A DNA stretch of 64,000 nucleotides from Camellia lanceoleosa (lineage: Eukaryota; Streptophyta; Magnoliopsida; Ericales; Theaceae). The notes under the pieces are model-generated. The model made no database searches and was not told the DNA's origin. It saw nothing but the letters and a program-made list of their open reading frames with translations. This document shows, piece by piece, positions 20,679-32,623 of this stretch. The number at the start of each line of letters is the position of its first letter. The stretch's first letter is position 1. The stretch covers positions 106,418,682 through 106,482,681 of the forward strand of contig CM045762.1 of the NCBI GenBank assembly GCA_025200525.1, given 5' to 3'. The position numbers were made by a program, and so were the translations under genes.

Positions 20679-22563
20679 TGTCACGACCCAAACCCGCCCC
20701 TATGGGTTAAGGCCATAATCGGCCAGTAATCATGAGATTACCTACGGCCTCAATCCGAATAAGACAAAACTCATCAGAGTAAAAGGGGCCAAACGGAAGC
20801 AAATTTAAAACTTTGTCCATAGAGTTGTGCTTAAGTGCACACCATAACATTCCAAACATTTATATGTTAATAACTCACATCAGAATATGTACTAACACAA
20901 AACACTGTACATACAGGATCATACAGATTTAAGTCAGTCAAACCCAAGACTTATATACAAAAATGGTCCGATGTTTTCGCCAACAAAACAAAACTATAAA
21001 CAGAGGACAAAAGGCGAAGACAGTCTCGTGCGTGAGACGTTTGGGCTGACTCTTCAAAACTCTGACTGTTTCTCGCAATTTCACTGGGGCTAGTTTTGGA
21101 CGTCCCTTGGCTCAACTACATGTACATGAATAAGTGTGAGCGAATGCCCAGTGAATAAAATCAATTAAGGAAGATACATAAGCAATCATTGAAACAGTTA
21201 CACCAAACGGCCTTTGGCCCAATCGTTCACATCAATCGGCCCTCAGCCCAATCATTCACGTCAATCGGCCTTTGGCCCAATCATTCACGTCAATTGGCCT
21301 TCGGCCCAATCATTCATGTCAATCGGCCTTCGGCCCAATCATTTATGTCAATCATTGTCCACCATTCAAATTAATGAACTTACAAAAGTTACATAAGCAA
21401 TTGGACAACAACATATTTCAGATATCTTGTTAAGATATTACTCACAGTGATCGGTTGGTTGGTTTGCCCTGGAGCTCGACCCTACACATCCCATGAACAC
21501 AAAAGGGTCACTAACAATTCAATATGTTCTAAATTCACATATTCCTCTTTAGGCTTCATTCTTATCTCTTTAACTCAATTACAATGCTTAATGCATGCCT
21601 AAGAGTGCTTAGAAGTGAAAGAGAATGGAAAATGGAACTCAGAATGCATTTTCAAAATTTCATAAAACAAGGTCCCCGCTCGAGCGGACCCTTGAGGCCT
21701 GCAAAAGTGCTGGTTAGGTCAAATTTACGCTTGATCGCACATTCTGGCGCTCGAGCAGAAGGCCTCTCTACATGGCTCCCCGCTCGAGCGTCAGCTTCCC
21801 TGCTCGAGCGAACACCATTCTGCAGAAAATGCTGGGAGCACGAATTTCACGCTCGAGCGGCGGTTTCCCCGCTCGAGCGGACATCAAAATTCTGGAAAAC
21901 CCAGAATTGTTCTTGGGCTTCAATTTTGATGTTCAGAGGCTTTAACTCATGATTTTGGTCCCAAAAACATATAAACACATTATATTGTATGTGAGTGTAA
22001 GGATATTAAATCAATTTGTTCAAAATCATCATCTAATTCTCAAACAACTCTCATTTCTTTAGTATGAACAAAACCCATATATTTCAAACTTCACATAAGC
22101 TCCATTCCTTCATAAATCAAACATGCATGTAAGTTTTGGCTCCCAAATCAAGTCCAAATGGTGCAAATAAGGCTTATGATCATGGAACTTATGAAAACCA
22201 TACATGCATGTGAGATTTGGGTGCCCAATTCCTCTTGTTCAACATGGCTCATGCATGAATATGCAAAACTCTAGCAATCATGCACATGCATGCTCATATA
22301 AGCTCCCAATTCAACAAATTCAACTCAAATTATGCTCTTGATCACAAATAAACTTTGAGCTTACAAGATTACAAATTCAACTTATGAATTCAAGGTCAAT
22401 TACTTACCTAGAGGCTCAATCCTTCCAATCTATGGCAATTTCTTGAGTGTAGCTTCAAAGTTATCAAGCTTTTAGGCCAAAATTGCATAATTCTCCTCTC
22501 TCTCTCTCTCTATAGCCGACCTTCACATCCTCTCAAAGTATATCTCAGATTTTGAGTTCAAAA
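20679..22563 (-). repeat. 5' LTR of chromovirus B, truncated
   Basis: Starts TGTCACGACCC and matches the 3' LTR up to GAGTTCAAAA, where similarity ends abruptly. The final 362 bp of the LTR are missing and unrelated DUF7745 sequence follows. The loss removes the LTR start (transcription side) and any target-site duplication. Confidence 0.85.
21207..21350. repeat. 29-bp tandem repeat in the B 5' LTR (about 5 units)
   Basis: Same unit as 10397-10611 but fewer copies, with CGGCCTTTGGCCC and CGGCCCTCAGCCC variants. Confidence 0.85.
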
Positions 22564-23830
22564 CCTCGCAAATTGGATTGCAAACTTGGATGGCTCAGAA
22601 AAGTTGAATTTATGGGGTTTCGGAATAAATGCACTATTCACATTAAGCCGCACCCCGCTGCGTTTTCTGTTCCTCCATGTCGCTGCTAGGTGTTGGAATC
22701 TGGTAATTCATGTTTTTAGCTTTGGCAGACAAGAGATAAGTCCCACTTTTGAAGATTTCCAAGCTTTGATGGAATCTCAGCGCGATGAAGAGATCTTGTC
22801 CCAATTCCGTTTTGGCCACATCCAAGCTTTAGGACAAATGTGTGGGCTTACTTTGCATGACGCTCAGTCTTTGATTCGTGACGGAGAACTGGATATTCCG
22901 AGCTTAATTCATCGGTTTTCTGACGCCAGTGACTGCGGCGACCATCTTTGGCAGAGTTTTCGGCGACACGCCCTCTGTTTGTGCATGTTGTCTCATTTCT
23001 TGCTTGCCCAAAGCTTCGGAGGGTCCAGCATCCATTTGATTGAGGTTGCCCAAGGCTTGAAAGAGGGCAAGAGCTGCATTGGCATGACACTAGCTGAAAC
23101 TCTGATGGGTTTGGATGCTTTCCGTCACTGGGAGACAACCAGATTCGCAGGGAGTCCACTACTCTTATAGGTAATGTTTCCCACCCTTCTCACATGTGTA
23201 TTTCTCACACCACTCGGCCCTCAGGCTCTATTTTTCTCTCAAAACCCTTTCTCACTTTTCTCTCCATGTACACTTCTCTATTCTTTAATCTCTCTTATTT
23301 TTTTCATCCCTCCCTAGATATGGCTGATGGACAAGTTGAAAGTAGTGGACTCATGCCCAGCATATTCAGCACGCGGCTATTTCTTCGGGCAACGACTAGT
23401 TGATGCCCCAGATGAGGGATGGTGGTGCGAATGGATGTGTAGCCTATCTGCTGTCAACATTGCTTGGCGCTGCCCCTGACTTAATCTGCCAGTGATGAGC
23501 TACAACATGTCCTAGCAGCCTCGGATTCAGTTGATTGGCCTGACACATTGTGTCTTCTACTTCCTATTTTGGTTCAAGCATCAATTTGGGCATGATCAGA
23601 TCTGCCCGGAAGAGGGGATAGAGTACCCAGCTTCATTTCCGGTCTGAGGCTCACAGCTAGCTCGGCATGCCACAACATAAAGAACAAGAGAACTTTTGGC
23701 CCCCGCTCCCACTTTCAGTTGTGCCCTTTTTGGCGAGTGCATAACTTGGCTTGAAGATGAGGCACAAACCGGGCCTACTTTGGCATCAAAGGCTTCCACC
23801 AGCTCTGGGAGGGGGACGTAGGAACACCTG
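22564..23830 (+). pseudogene. DUF7745-type antisense ORF fragment of a Tat-type element
   Basis: Open from the junction with B: LANWIANLDGSEKLNLWGF, then HVAARCWNLVIHVFSFGRQE, SPTFEDFQALMESQRDEEI and HALCLCMLSHFLLAQSFGG. It ends at a TAG on the last codon before a GT donor (23171). A second exon after CCCTCCCTAG (about 23322) gives LMDKLKVVDSCPAYSARGYF and FGQRLVDAPDE. Degraded text continues to about 23830, including MSYNMS and RIQLIGLTHCVFYFPFWF. I recognise the pattern of the plant DUF7745 family found beside Tat-clade retrotransposons, usually antisense to gag-pol. Its 5' end is missing at the chromovirus boundary. Function unknown; the gene is broken. Confidence 0.65.
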
Positions 23831-24341
23831 ACTATGCCCCAAATGTATTGCTTTAATCTGTACTTTCAAGTTTTCTTTATGAATGTAATAAAAAACAACT
23901 TCAATTTGTATCAAGAGCCGGAGAACTTTGTATTGAAATCAATGAAATTGAAGGTTGTGGGTATTGAAAATTTTCCGCTTGGTCCAAAAATGGTCTAAGT
24001 CGTAACAAGATTAATTTGAGCAAAATCAACTTTTATTAAAACTTTTCAAAACCATTTTCGATATGGATCACAACTGGACACGCCTGAGATCTATCCTTGA
24101 GATATACAACCCCGAATACAGCAACTGGAAAGTTGCCCCTAGTTTAAATAGCACTGCACTGGGGATCACAATTGAGCTCTTGAATGAAAAATAGACAAAG
24201 ATGACCAACATGATCACATGGACAAAGTTGATATGGAAGTGTTTATGGCTGGACTTCAGAATTAAGTTGCCTACGTATCCCAAGGATGGGAATCAAGCCT
24301 TACATAGTTCGGTTCGGGTTCACTCGTGTATTAACACTCTC
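23831..24341. other. Tat-type internal sequence without a gene
   Basis: AT-rich sequence downstream of the DUF7745 pseudogene, with an AATAAA-like stretch near 23890 and a GTTGCCTACGTATCCC block near 24268. I know that block from memory as recurrent in plant Tat-type repeats. No ORF of note. Confidence 0.4.
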
Positions 24342-26538
24342 TATAGACGCGCCCCGAGGGCCTCATGCTACAGTTCGGACTCATTTGTTATGGTTCTTAA
24401 TCTGATCTCACAATGTGTGATGTGAGATTGATAAATCACCAAAGAGTCCAAATCCGGCAAATCGTTTTGGAAAACCGATTTTTTGTAAAGAAGTGTCAAA
24501 TATGGACTGCTTTGCCAGATACAGAGACACCACCTAAATATTTTATTTTGGGGGAATTTAGGAAACCCTGACTCGTGCCTAAGGCCACGTGTCCGTCATC
24601 ACCAAAGTTGCCTCGGCTCGGGAACTTGGGTACGATTGGGGAAGGTCATCTATGAGCACCCCCGCTCGCCTGATAAAAGATCGGCCACTATTAAACATGA
24701 TATCTTGTTTTTGAAAACACATGCGTTCTTATTCCGATTAATTAGCTAGAATTTACTAAGTGATGCGCACAACACACAAGTATAGACTAGATCGCCTAAT
24801 TTGGAACAAAGCACTGCATATCCATTTGTTTGGAAATGGTTGGAAGTTTGCTACTCGCAAGTAGTCTAAAATGCAGATTTCAATGAATTGCTCCAATTCA
24901 AACAATCCAACCTTCACCCACAAGCATTCAGGCAGTTATATCACATAGGCAAATAGCCTCATGGCGAGCATGCTTCCATGTTAACACTCACATACATGTA
25001 AGATGCTAAAGCATAAACACTTACAGCGTACTCCGAGCCAAAACAAGAAACTAGTTAGTAATCAATGTATGATCCTGTTCATGTTAGAATGGCTAATGCA
25101 ACGCATGCAAAATGTGACTAGAATAGGTTCGGCTAATCTAAGATGGCATATGAGATGTAACAATTTGATACATGTATTCAAATTGGAATTGAAATATAAT
25201 GCAGTTAGTATGATGCGCTGAGCCCGGTGCATACAATATGAATGAAGGATGCAAACATGCATAGCATAAGGATGCTAATTGAAATATGCCCTAAGACTAA
25301 CCATCAAAAGCAGGTAAGTAAAAGGGAGAAAGATGTGAGGTTGGAAGACATTCACACACTCATGTACACTTATCACACAATTGCGCCCTCTCGATGGAGG
25401 GACCGGAAGAATAATACAAATCATCTAATTAACTAACTAACAAGCTAATTAATCAATTACACAACCAAATCGAAGTAAATAACTATTCTAAGTTATTAAA
25501 ACACAGAAATGGCCTCGAGACGAGGGATGAATGCATGCTCGGACGGCTTTGCTTAGAAATCCATCACTATGTCACATGTTGCCTCTGTTTTCCCTGCTCT
25601 GCATCTCTGAAAACTACACAAGTCTCAAGGATGCTTCTGAATCACTTTCTGGATGCTGTGAGAGGTCATCGGCCGAGAGATAAGCCCACCGGCTAGGGAA
25701 GACTGGTCATCGACCATGTATGAGGTTCTTGGCCATGTGTTGCTAGTCGACCGACACTGCAGATGGCCGACCGGCCATATCTTCCTGAAGAATGTTGTTT
25801 TTGCCTTGTAGAACCTCTTCAAGAACAAAGCTCCAGCAGGTTTTCTGAGTTTAGACCAACCCAAGAACACCAAAATCAACCTCAAGGGACCTCAACTCCA
25901 AGAGGATGGTGTTCTAGTGTGTGCTTGTGTACAAAAGTAAGACAATACTACACTTTTGAGTACAAAACAAGACTAAACAAGGAAGTATAGATACAATACT
26001 ATATCTATCCTCTCAAGAACAAATTTTTTGAACCCTGGAGGAGGGAGGAGGAGCTCCCTCTTTATAGAGGTTCAATTCTAAAGCTTCTAAGAGAAGCTAA
26101 GCAAAGAGGCCAATCTCTCATACACGTGTATGGAGGGGGTGAATTGTGGGTGCCAACTGGCACAAAATATCTGCATAAAGCAGATGAATAGGGTTCGGCA
26201 AGCAAAAATGGCCGATCGACCAACATAAGGGCCGGCCAACCAAACATAGTGCCGACCGGCCAATACTTTTGGCCGATGGCAAGGAAACAAGGCCGATGGC
26301 TTCAAGCCTTGGCCAGTGGGTTGAGGGGATGGCAAACAAGTCACCCTCTTCCCTCAGAAGCAAAACACAAGTGCTTGGTCCTCAAGCAAGCACAAAATAG
26401 ACAAGTTGAGAGATCTTAAGGCAAGGCGCGCGGCCGAGACCTCCAAGAACTCAAAATGAACACAATCATGGATGATCATCGAGTGTTCAAACAATGACGT
26501 CCAAGTCTCGAGGACGGTCAAAAACGGGGTGTCTACAC
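24342..26538 (-). repeat. 3' LTR of element C, internally deleted
   Basis: Starts TATAGACGCGCC and ends GGGGTGTCTACA, 2197 bp. It matches the solo LTR at 15686 at both ends. About 1.5 kb of the middle is missing: the match jumps near 25806 from the block at solo 17125 to the block at solo 18640. The deletion removes the hairpin and the splice-site-like motif. GGCCG/CGGCC clusters lie at about 25670-25780 and 26200-26290. Confidence 0.85.
26061..26132 (-). promoter_or_regulatory. LTR core promoter, 3' LTR of C
   Basis: TATA (minus) CTATAAAGAGG at 26057-26067 and an intact palindromic core CATACACGTGTATG at 26119-26132. Confidence 0.55.
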
Positions 26539-26550
26539 TCTCCTTTTGCG
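26539..26550 (-). other. Polypurine tract of element C
   Basis: The minus strand reads GCAAAAGGAGAG directly against the 3' LTR start TGTAGACACC. Confidence 0.75.
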
Positions 26551-26666
26551 CTCTAACTTTTGCCAAGGCCGCGCTTTCTGGGTTTTCAACCTTGCGAGCT
26601 CAGTTTTTATTATTTCAAATTTTTTGTGCTAGGTCGCCCTTTCGGGTTTTCGGCCTAGCGAGCCAC

Positions 26667-27745
26667 TCAGGGATAGTATTTCTTCAACTTGTCCATGTTG
26701 ATCAGTTGGAAGAACTCAAGGCCATCTAGGTCCATAAGAACGACAGCTCCACCTGACCAAATGGACATGATGATGTAAGGACCAGTCCAATTAGGTCTAA
26801 ACTTGCCCCTTGGGTCGTGGATGAGAGCCCGGTTGTCTTTAAGCACCAAATTCCCTTCTTTTAAATTCCTGGACTTAACCTTCTTGTTGAAAGCCCTAGC
26901 AATTCTTCGTTGATAACCATGGATGTGATACAATGCTTTCAGTCTTCTCTCGTCAAACAGCATGAGTTCTTCGAACCTGCTCTACTGCCAATCTACCTCA
27001 GCTATCTGGCACTCAGCCATAACCCGCAATCGTAGAACCTCAACTTCGATAGGCAGAACAACCTCTATCCCATAAACCAAGGAGTACGAAGTTGCCCCAG
27101 TAGAAGTTCGAATTGAAGTCCGGTAGCCCCAAAGAGTAAATGGCAGCTTATTTGGCCAGTCCCTATAGGTTTCCACCATCTTCTGCAGAACATGTTTGAC
27201 GTTCTTGTTGCCGGCCTCAATTGCTCCGTTGATTTGCGGTCGGTATGTGGATGACTTATGAAAAGCCACATTGTATTTCTCAAACAAGTTGATCACCTCT
27301 TTCTTGAAGTGGGAACCATTATCCGAAATAATCTCATTCGGGACCCCATAGCGACATATGATGTTGTTCCTGATGAACTTAGCAACATGTGATGCCTTCA
27401 ACACCACGTAGGATGGGGCCTCGACCCACTTTGTAAAGTAATCTATCGCTACCAGAATATACTCATGCCCGTTCGACCCCTTCGGAGTAACTGCTCCGAT
27501 AACATCAATCCCCTAGACTGAAAATGGCCATGGCGAAGTCATGTTGTATAGCTTCAATGGCGGAATGTTCATGCGGTTTGCATGGATCTGGCATTTGTGG
27601 CGTCGCCGGAAAAAGCCAATACAATCCTCCTCTATGGTTGACCAATAATAACCCTGTCTGAGAATCTTCCGCGCTAACATTATCCCGCTCATGTGCGCTC
27701 CGCACTCTCCTCCATGGATGGCCTCCATCAGGCGCTTGGACTCTT
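26667..27745 (-). pseudogene. Integrase of element C (broken)
   Basis: In order on the minus strand: a zinc-binding region HGGECGAHMSG with CHKCQ-like HKCQIHAN (about 27590-27725), a stop near 27513, and a core VAIDYFTKWVEAPS (first Asp). Then NEIISDNGSHFKKE (second Asp, about 27320), RPQINGAIEAGNKN (Glu, about 27225), FTLWGYRTSIRTSTGATSY, a stop near 26981, and a C-terminus VKSRNLKEGNLVLKDN ending GPYIIMSIWSGGAVVLMDL ... MDKLKKYYP at 26667. The SGGA/KKYYP ending is usual for Tat-clade integrases. All three catalytic positions survive, but the frame does not. Confidence 0.85.
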
Positions 27746-28391
27746 AAGCATCAATGCACAGCTTGTGCATCCCAAGATGAACCCGCTTGTACAGTTTACC
27801 CCCGCAGACGATGAACTGAGCAGCCATTCTTCGAATTGCCCTCTTATCTTTAACATTTACCCCGGGTGGATAAGCCTCCTTTTCCAAGAAGTTCCAGATA
27901 TCGTGATACCAGGGGTTTTGATCTTGTACCTCATCTATGGCAGCAATAAGCTCATAGGCCGGCACATACTGTTGTTCAATGATGATCGGACACATCTGGA
28001 CTCCGAAAGGGATGTCTATTATAGAAGATAGAGTTGATAAAGCGTTTGCGAACCTGTTGCTCTCTCTCAACAGATGGGTGAAGGTTAACTTCTCAAACCT
28101 GGGAATTAGGACGTCCAGAGTTTGGTCATAAATTTTCATCCTTTCCTCCTTTACCTTCCAATCTCATTTCATTTGAGATACAACTAGGTTCGAGTCCCTG
28201 ATGACATCCAACCTTTTTGCCCCTAGTTCCAGGGCGACTTGTAAGCCAGCGATACATGCCTCATACTCTGCCTCGTCATTCGATACTTTGAACCGGAGTT
28301 TGAATGCTAAGGGTATATGGGAACTTTCAGGCGCTATCAGCAACACCCCTATCCCACACTCGTACTGGTTTGATGCTTCGTCAAAGTACAT
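27746..28391 (-). pseudogene. Second RNase H and integrase linker of element C
   Basis: The minus strand reads MYFDEASNQYECGIGVLLI, FKVSNDEAEYEACIAGLQVA and VIRDSNLVVSQMK, the RVT_3-type second RNase H known only in some Ty3/gypsy lineages, chiefly Tat. A stop at about 28164 follows. The linker then runs MKIYDQTLDVLIPRFEKL, SNRFANALSTLSS, DPWYHDI-like NPWYHDIWNFL and CGGKLYKRVH. Catalytic Asp (YFD), Glu (EYEA) and Asp (RDS) are visible. Confidence 0.8.
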
Positions 28392-28412
28392 AGTCCAGAC
28401 CCCTTCTTCAAG

Positions 28413-28781
28413 CTACAGAATGGCCTCGTCTGGGAACAGATACTCTACTGCTTCATCTCCTTCTACTGGGTGATCGGCTAGGAACTCTGCTATCGATCTC
28501 CCTTTCACAGACTTGCGCGTCATGTACTTCAGATCAAATTCAGAGAGAAGAAGCAACCAACAAGCTAGCCTACCTGTATGCCCAGGTTTCTTGAAGAGAT
28601 ATTTGATGGGATCTAATCTTGAAATCAGTATTATAGAGTGAGCTAACAGGTAGTGCCTTAACTTCTTGGTAGCCCATACCAAGGCCAGACAAGCCTTCTC
28701 CAGCGGAGGGTAGCGGGCGTCATAATCCAGCATTTTCTTGCTTAGGTAGTAGATAGCCTTCTCCACTTTATCCTCAGACTC
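28413..28781 (-). pseudogene. First RNase H of element C
   Basis: Frame EKAIYYLSKKMLDYDARYPP, LEKACLALVWATKKLRHYL, LIKYLFKKP-like PIKYLFKKPGHTGRLACW and GRSIAEFLADHPVEG. It directly follows RT (stop near 28781) and precedes RNase H 2. Digestion of the RNA strand is the known role. Confidence 0.8.
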
Positions 28782-29687
28782 CTACGAAAGCATGCAGCCC
28801 ATTGTTGTGTCGGTCACTGATAGGTACAGAATCAATGGTTTCCCTGGCTCTGGCGGAGATAACACAGGTGGGTTCTGTAGATATTGCTTGATCTGTTCAA
28901 AAGCAACTTGGTATCGGTCATCCCATTGGAATTTCTTTCCTTTATTCAGGTGACCAAACAGTGGTTCACAAGTCAAGGTTAATTTTGCAATAAACTGTCT
29001 TATGAATTGCACTTTACCCAGAAAGCCTCGCGCCTCCTTTTCAGTCCTTGGTGGTGGCATTTCTAAGATGGCCTTGATTTTGGAAGGATCGATCTCAATG
29101 CCGCTCTGCATGATCAAGAACCCCAGTATTTTCCCTGTTGTAACACCAAAAGTACATTTATGAGGATTCAGCCGCAACCGATACTCTTTGATCCACTGGA
29201 AAAATTTCTTCAAGGCGATGTAGTGGCCCTCTCTTTCCTTGGACTTGACAATCACGTCGTCCACGTACACCTCAACCTCTTTGTGGATCATATCATGGAA
29301 AATCGTGGTTGCAGCCCGTTGATATGTAGCCCCAGCATTCTTCAAACCGAACGGCATCACCCTATAATAGTAGGTTCCCCACGGGGTAGTGAAAGCAATT
29401 TTCTCCCTATCTTCGGGTGCCATCAAAATCTGATTGGAGCCTGAAAACCCATCCATGAATGAGAGCAACGCATGCCCAGCAGTGAAGTCCACTAATTCGT
29501 CGATGTGTGGCAGAGGAAAGTCGCCCTTCGGACTGGCTTTGTTCAAGTCTCTGAAGTCCACACATATGTGAATTCTGCCATCCTTTTTCGGAACCGGAAC
29601 TATATTGGCCAACCAAGTTGGATACTTAGATACTAACATGAAACCTACATTAATCTGCTTGGTGACATCATCCTTGATTTTCAGAGC
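28782..29687 (-). pseudogene. Reverse transcriptase of element C (YVDD intact)
   Basis: The frame holds YPTWLANIVPVPKKDG, ICVDFRDLNKASPKGDFPLP, LLSFMDGFSGSNQI, YYYRVMPFGLKNAGATYQRA and VEVYVDDVIVKSK (YVDD at about 29256-29267), then KCTFGVTTGKILGFL. A TAG near 29687-29689 cuts the frame between RIRPD and ALKIKDDV. The catalytic site itself is conserved, unlike the RTs of chromovirus B and the copia element in this window. Confidence 0.85.
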
Positions 29688-30416
29688 CTAGTCTGGGCGG
29701 ATCCTTTGGAGCTTTTGCTTAACAGGTTGGGCCTCTAGGTCAAGAGGGATCTGGTGCTGTACAATCTCAGGATTGATTCCAGGCATGTATTCATAGGACC
29801 ACGCGAAAACATCTTTGAAATCTTTTAATAAAGTGACTAAGCGCTCGTGTTCCTCAGAAGACAACGTGGACCCAATCTGGACCAACCGCGGGTCATTCTC
29901 AGTACAAACATTAATTGAGGTGATTTTATCAACCAAAGGTTTTACAAACATCTCCTGCTCTTGATCAAGCAAATATTTCAAAATCGGAGGAATTTCTTCC
30001 TCGTTGTTTTCATCGAAGTTTTGAAAGTCTTGATTAATGCAATAAACTAAAGGCATAGAAAAGTACTCAGAAGCCACAGCTGCACCATTCTCATTGACAA
30101 CATCCAGTTCGTCTGATTTTTCGGTTACAACCGACTCAAAGGAAAATGAAAAATACGACCTGGACAGGATAGTGGCATCTAGGTTATCAACCTCAGGAAT
30201 ACCAAACTCTGACTCAGAAGAATCGAAATCTGATTCTGACTCCACAGACTCTGTGGAATCAGATTCTGGTTCACTACCTGACCTAGAACTGCTAGATAAA
30301 TAGCCTTCCTCGTACTGCCAAACGAGGAAAGGTGTGATGGATGCATCCAGAATGCTAGAAGATGGGCCCGCAGCCATTTGATCCCCAATCATGGAAACTG
30401 AGAAATTATCCCCCAA
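29688..30416 (-). pseudogene. Protease-RT connector of element C, Asp/Ser/Glu-rich
   Basis: A 242-codon open frame. The N-terminal half is very acidic and Ser-rich (SGSEPESDSTESVESESD), a likely disordered spacer. The C-terminal half LLKDFKDVFAWSYEYMPGIN with IPLDLEAQPVKQKLQRIRP is the conserved lead-in to Tat-clade RT. It follows frame breaks between 30417 and 30758. Confidence 0.7.
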
Positions 30417-30758
30417 GCACTCCGGTACGATCTAAGAATCTGAGAGGAGACAAGCCAACGCCACTCCAATCTCAAGTTCTGTGCTCTCGGACTCTTCCTC
30501 TGTGCATTGCTCAGCCTCAAGTGGTGGGTCAGTTTGCTCTTCCGCAACTTTAGCCCCTGACAACTGAAGGTCAAAAAAGATCTCGAAGCCGGGCAAACGC
30601 TGCTTCTCGAAATTCAACGATGGCTCCAGAAAGCCGCAAAATGGGAAATCTTCCCCCTCCTAGACAAAGCATCCGTTCAGGGTTCCTTGGATAGGTCTGT
30701 GCACCAGCTCGTAGTGCTTCCCAGCTTGCTTAGCCTTGGCTCTTCCGGTCATTTCCCT

Positions 30759-31529
30759 TCATTTCCTTGCCCAATCCTCTCTGGTAGGTGAGTAACCTAA
30801 ACCAAAGGTATATGGGTTATGTGGCACTTCGGCCAATGTAGCGACGCCCTTCCAGCCACTTCGTCCTAATCCCATTCCGGGCATGTGTTGAAGCTTGTTC
30901 ATGAGGTAGACAGATTGTGCACTAATATACAACCCCTCATTAACGGCTAGCATATCCTGTACAACCCGAGCCTCAACCAAGGTGAATCCTAACAAAAACA
31001 CATCCTCCACACCGTGTTCAATGTCCAGAACTGGTGTAGAAACCTCTGGTGGCGAATGTATGGACAAGTTCCCAAAAATAATTGCCACCCCCTTCTCGTG
31101 GGGGTACTTCAGCATCTGGTGCAAGGTGGAAGAGACAGCCCTCACCTGGTGCAGCCACGCCCACCCAAGGAGTAGATTAAAGATGGCTGGAACATTCAAG
31201 ACATGGAACTCGATGTCTTGCTGCCTCTGGCCAACCTGAGTTTTGATCCGTACCGTCCCCATCACCTCCCGACTAATGTTATCAGTGGCTCGAATTACTT
31301 GGACTGTTGGGGCAAAATCTGTGGGCTTCAACCCGATAGCATATGCCATTCTCGACAGACATACATTGATTGCAGATCCCGTGTCAACCAGGACAACCGG
31401 TATCCATTTCTCTTTACACTCCACAGAGATATAGAGCGGTTTGTTATATTCAGCGCCCTCAGGCGGTAGTTCTTTGTCTGTGAAGGTTAGAGTCGGGGAA
31501 GCTCCACTCGGAAAAACCAACCCTACCAA
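30759..31529 (-). pseudogene. Aspartic protease of element C
   Basis: The minus strand encodes LPPEGAEYNKPLYISVECK, PVVLVDTGSAINVC (active-site DTG at about 31379-31390), VQVIRATDNISREVMGTV and FNLLLGWAWLHQVRAVSSTL. The last motif usually reads LLGRPWLH. The domain is a retropepsin that processes Gag-Pol. Downstream the frame contains YNPYTFGLGY-like PHNPYTFGLGYSPT and stops at 30759. Confidence 0.8.
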
Positions 31530-32341
31530 CTACTCGGGCGTTGTATCAATCGAAAGCTTGGCCCTGTCCATGGCTGAAAGGACGGCCTGTCTATGCACCA
31601 TCGAGGCCATAAGCAGTCCGTAGATGGAGATGTCTTCTTGAATTTTCTTTAGCTGTTTCAGTACAGCTTTCTCTTCCAGCAGTTTTTCTTTCTTCCTCTC
31701 TGCTTCTTTGTCTTTTTCGGACGCCTCTGGCTGGTCCAAATGTGGGGGCTTGAAGTACCGCCCACTTCGGGTCATATGGTCGACCTCCTCAGTGTACCAG
31801 GTGTCATCCAGTTGATTCTACCCCCAGTCCTTGTCGGTGTGGGCAAGACGTAAGTCATCGTCTTCCCACCACGTCCCTCAACAACATCCGGCTCGTCACT
31901 GAGCCACCGTGCATTATCTGTCGATCCATTCAGGTCGAACCAATTGATGCTCACATCCCCTGGATCCTGCTCATTAAAGAACTACAAATTAGCAATGTCC
32001 TCCTCCCGCTCCGCTAGGTCATCTAGCCCCTGACTCGGCCCATCCTCCCGAACCATATTGATCTCTGCCCCAGTTGGCAATTCTACCATTGGCTTAACTT
32101 GATTTGTTGACACAATATAACCGCACGGGTTGTATGCTTCCTCAGTAAAGCTCCTAGACCTCTCAGGTTCTGAACCAACATTCTCATTCACCTCCAAAAT
32201 CACCCCAGCCTTATCTTCGATAATCACCACCATTGACTTGGACTGGGTTGGGAAGGTGCTCATCATGCACAAGGCTGTGTTATCTGGGATGAACACCTCA
32301 GGCTTAGACAGGTGGGAGGAGTGATGTAGATGCAGGGTCAT
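31530..32341 (-). pseudogene. gag-protease linker of element C (broken)
   Basis: Three frames in tandem on the minus strand. 32341-31982: EVFIPDNTALCMMSTFPTQS, SMVVIIEDKAGV. 31954-31772: MSINWFDLNGSTDNARW. 31775-31530: MTRSGRYFKPPHLDQPEA followed by a Lys/Glu-rich coiled-coil-like run and RQAVLSAMDRAKLSIDTTPE. These are recurrent Tat-clade polyprotein segments without a known enzyme activity. Stops fall near 31981 and 31529. Confidence 0.6.
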
Positions 32342-32623
32342 ATAGAACGGCCATGGTTTGGATTAGGTTGATTTGCTTGGGTGGTGGAGCTTGGTTATGT
32401 GGTGGGAGTGGGTTAGTGGTGACATTTGGCTTGTTGGGAGACGCAATCACCTTGTTGTCAATGAGATCTTGAATCTCATGACGTAGCCTGAAGCATAAGT
32501 CGGTATCATGACCTTGCTGCTAATAGAAGGCACCGTATTTAGTCAGGTCATGCTTTGAAGGAAGAGGATTGGGTAGAGGCCATTGTTCTAACGGTTTCAG
32601 ATGTCCTTTCCTGAGTAGGACCC

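Larger units (their letters stand above)
9845..22563 (-). mobile_element. Chromovirus B (Ty3/gypsy, Tekay/Del-like), minus strand, with nested solo LTR
   Basis: 3' LTR 9845-12191, polypurine tract 12192-12207, integrase/chromodomain, RNase H, RT, protease and gag on the minus strand, primer site 20661-20675, and a 5' LTR from 20679, truncated at 22563. The gene order gag-PR-RT-RH-INT defines Ty3/gypsy. The DSG protease, the zinc knuckle and the chromodomain-like tail suggest a Tekay/Del chromovirus (inferred from family knowledge). The internal region, minus the nested LTR, is about 4.8 kb. Many stops and frameshifts make it defective. The two LTRs look mostly identical by eye. No target duplication can be checked, because the right LTR lacks the last 362 bp present in the left one. 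Confidence 0.85.

Noticed and set aside
26062..26363. Three overlapping minus-strand frames beside the C 3' LTR promoter
   Set aside because: LTR sequence; similar accidental frames occur at 18898-19318 in the solo LTR.
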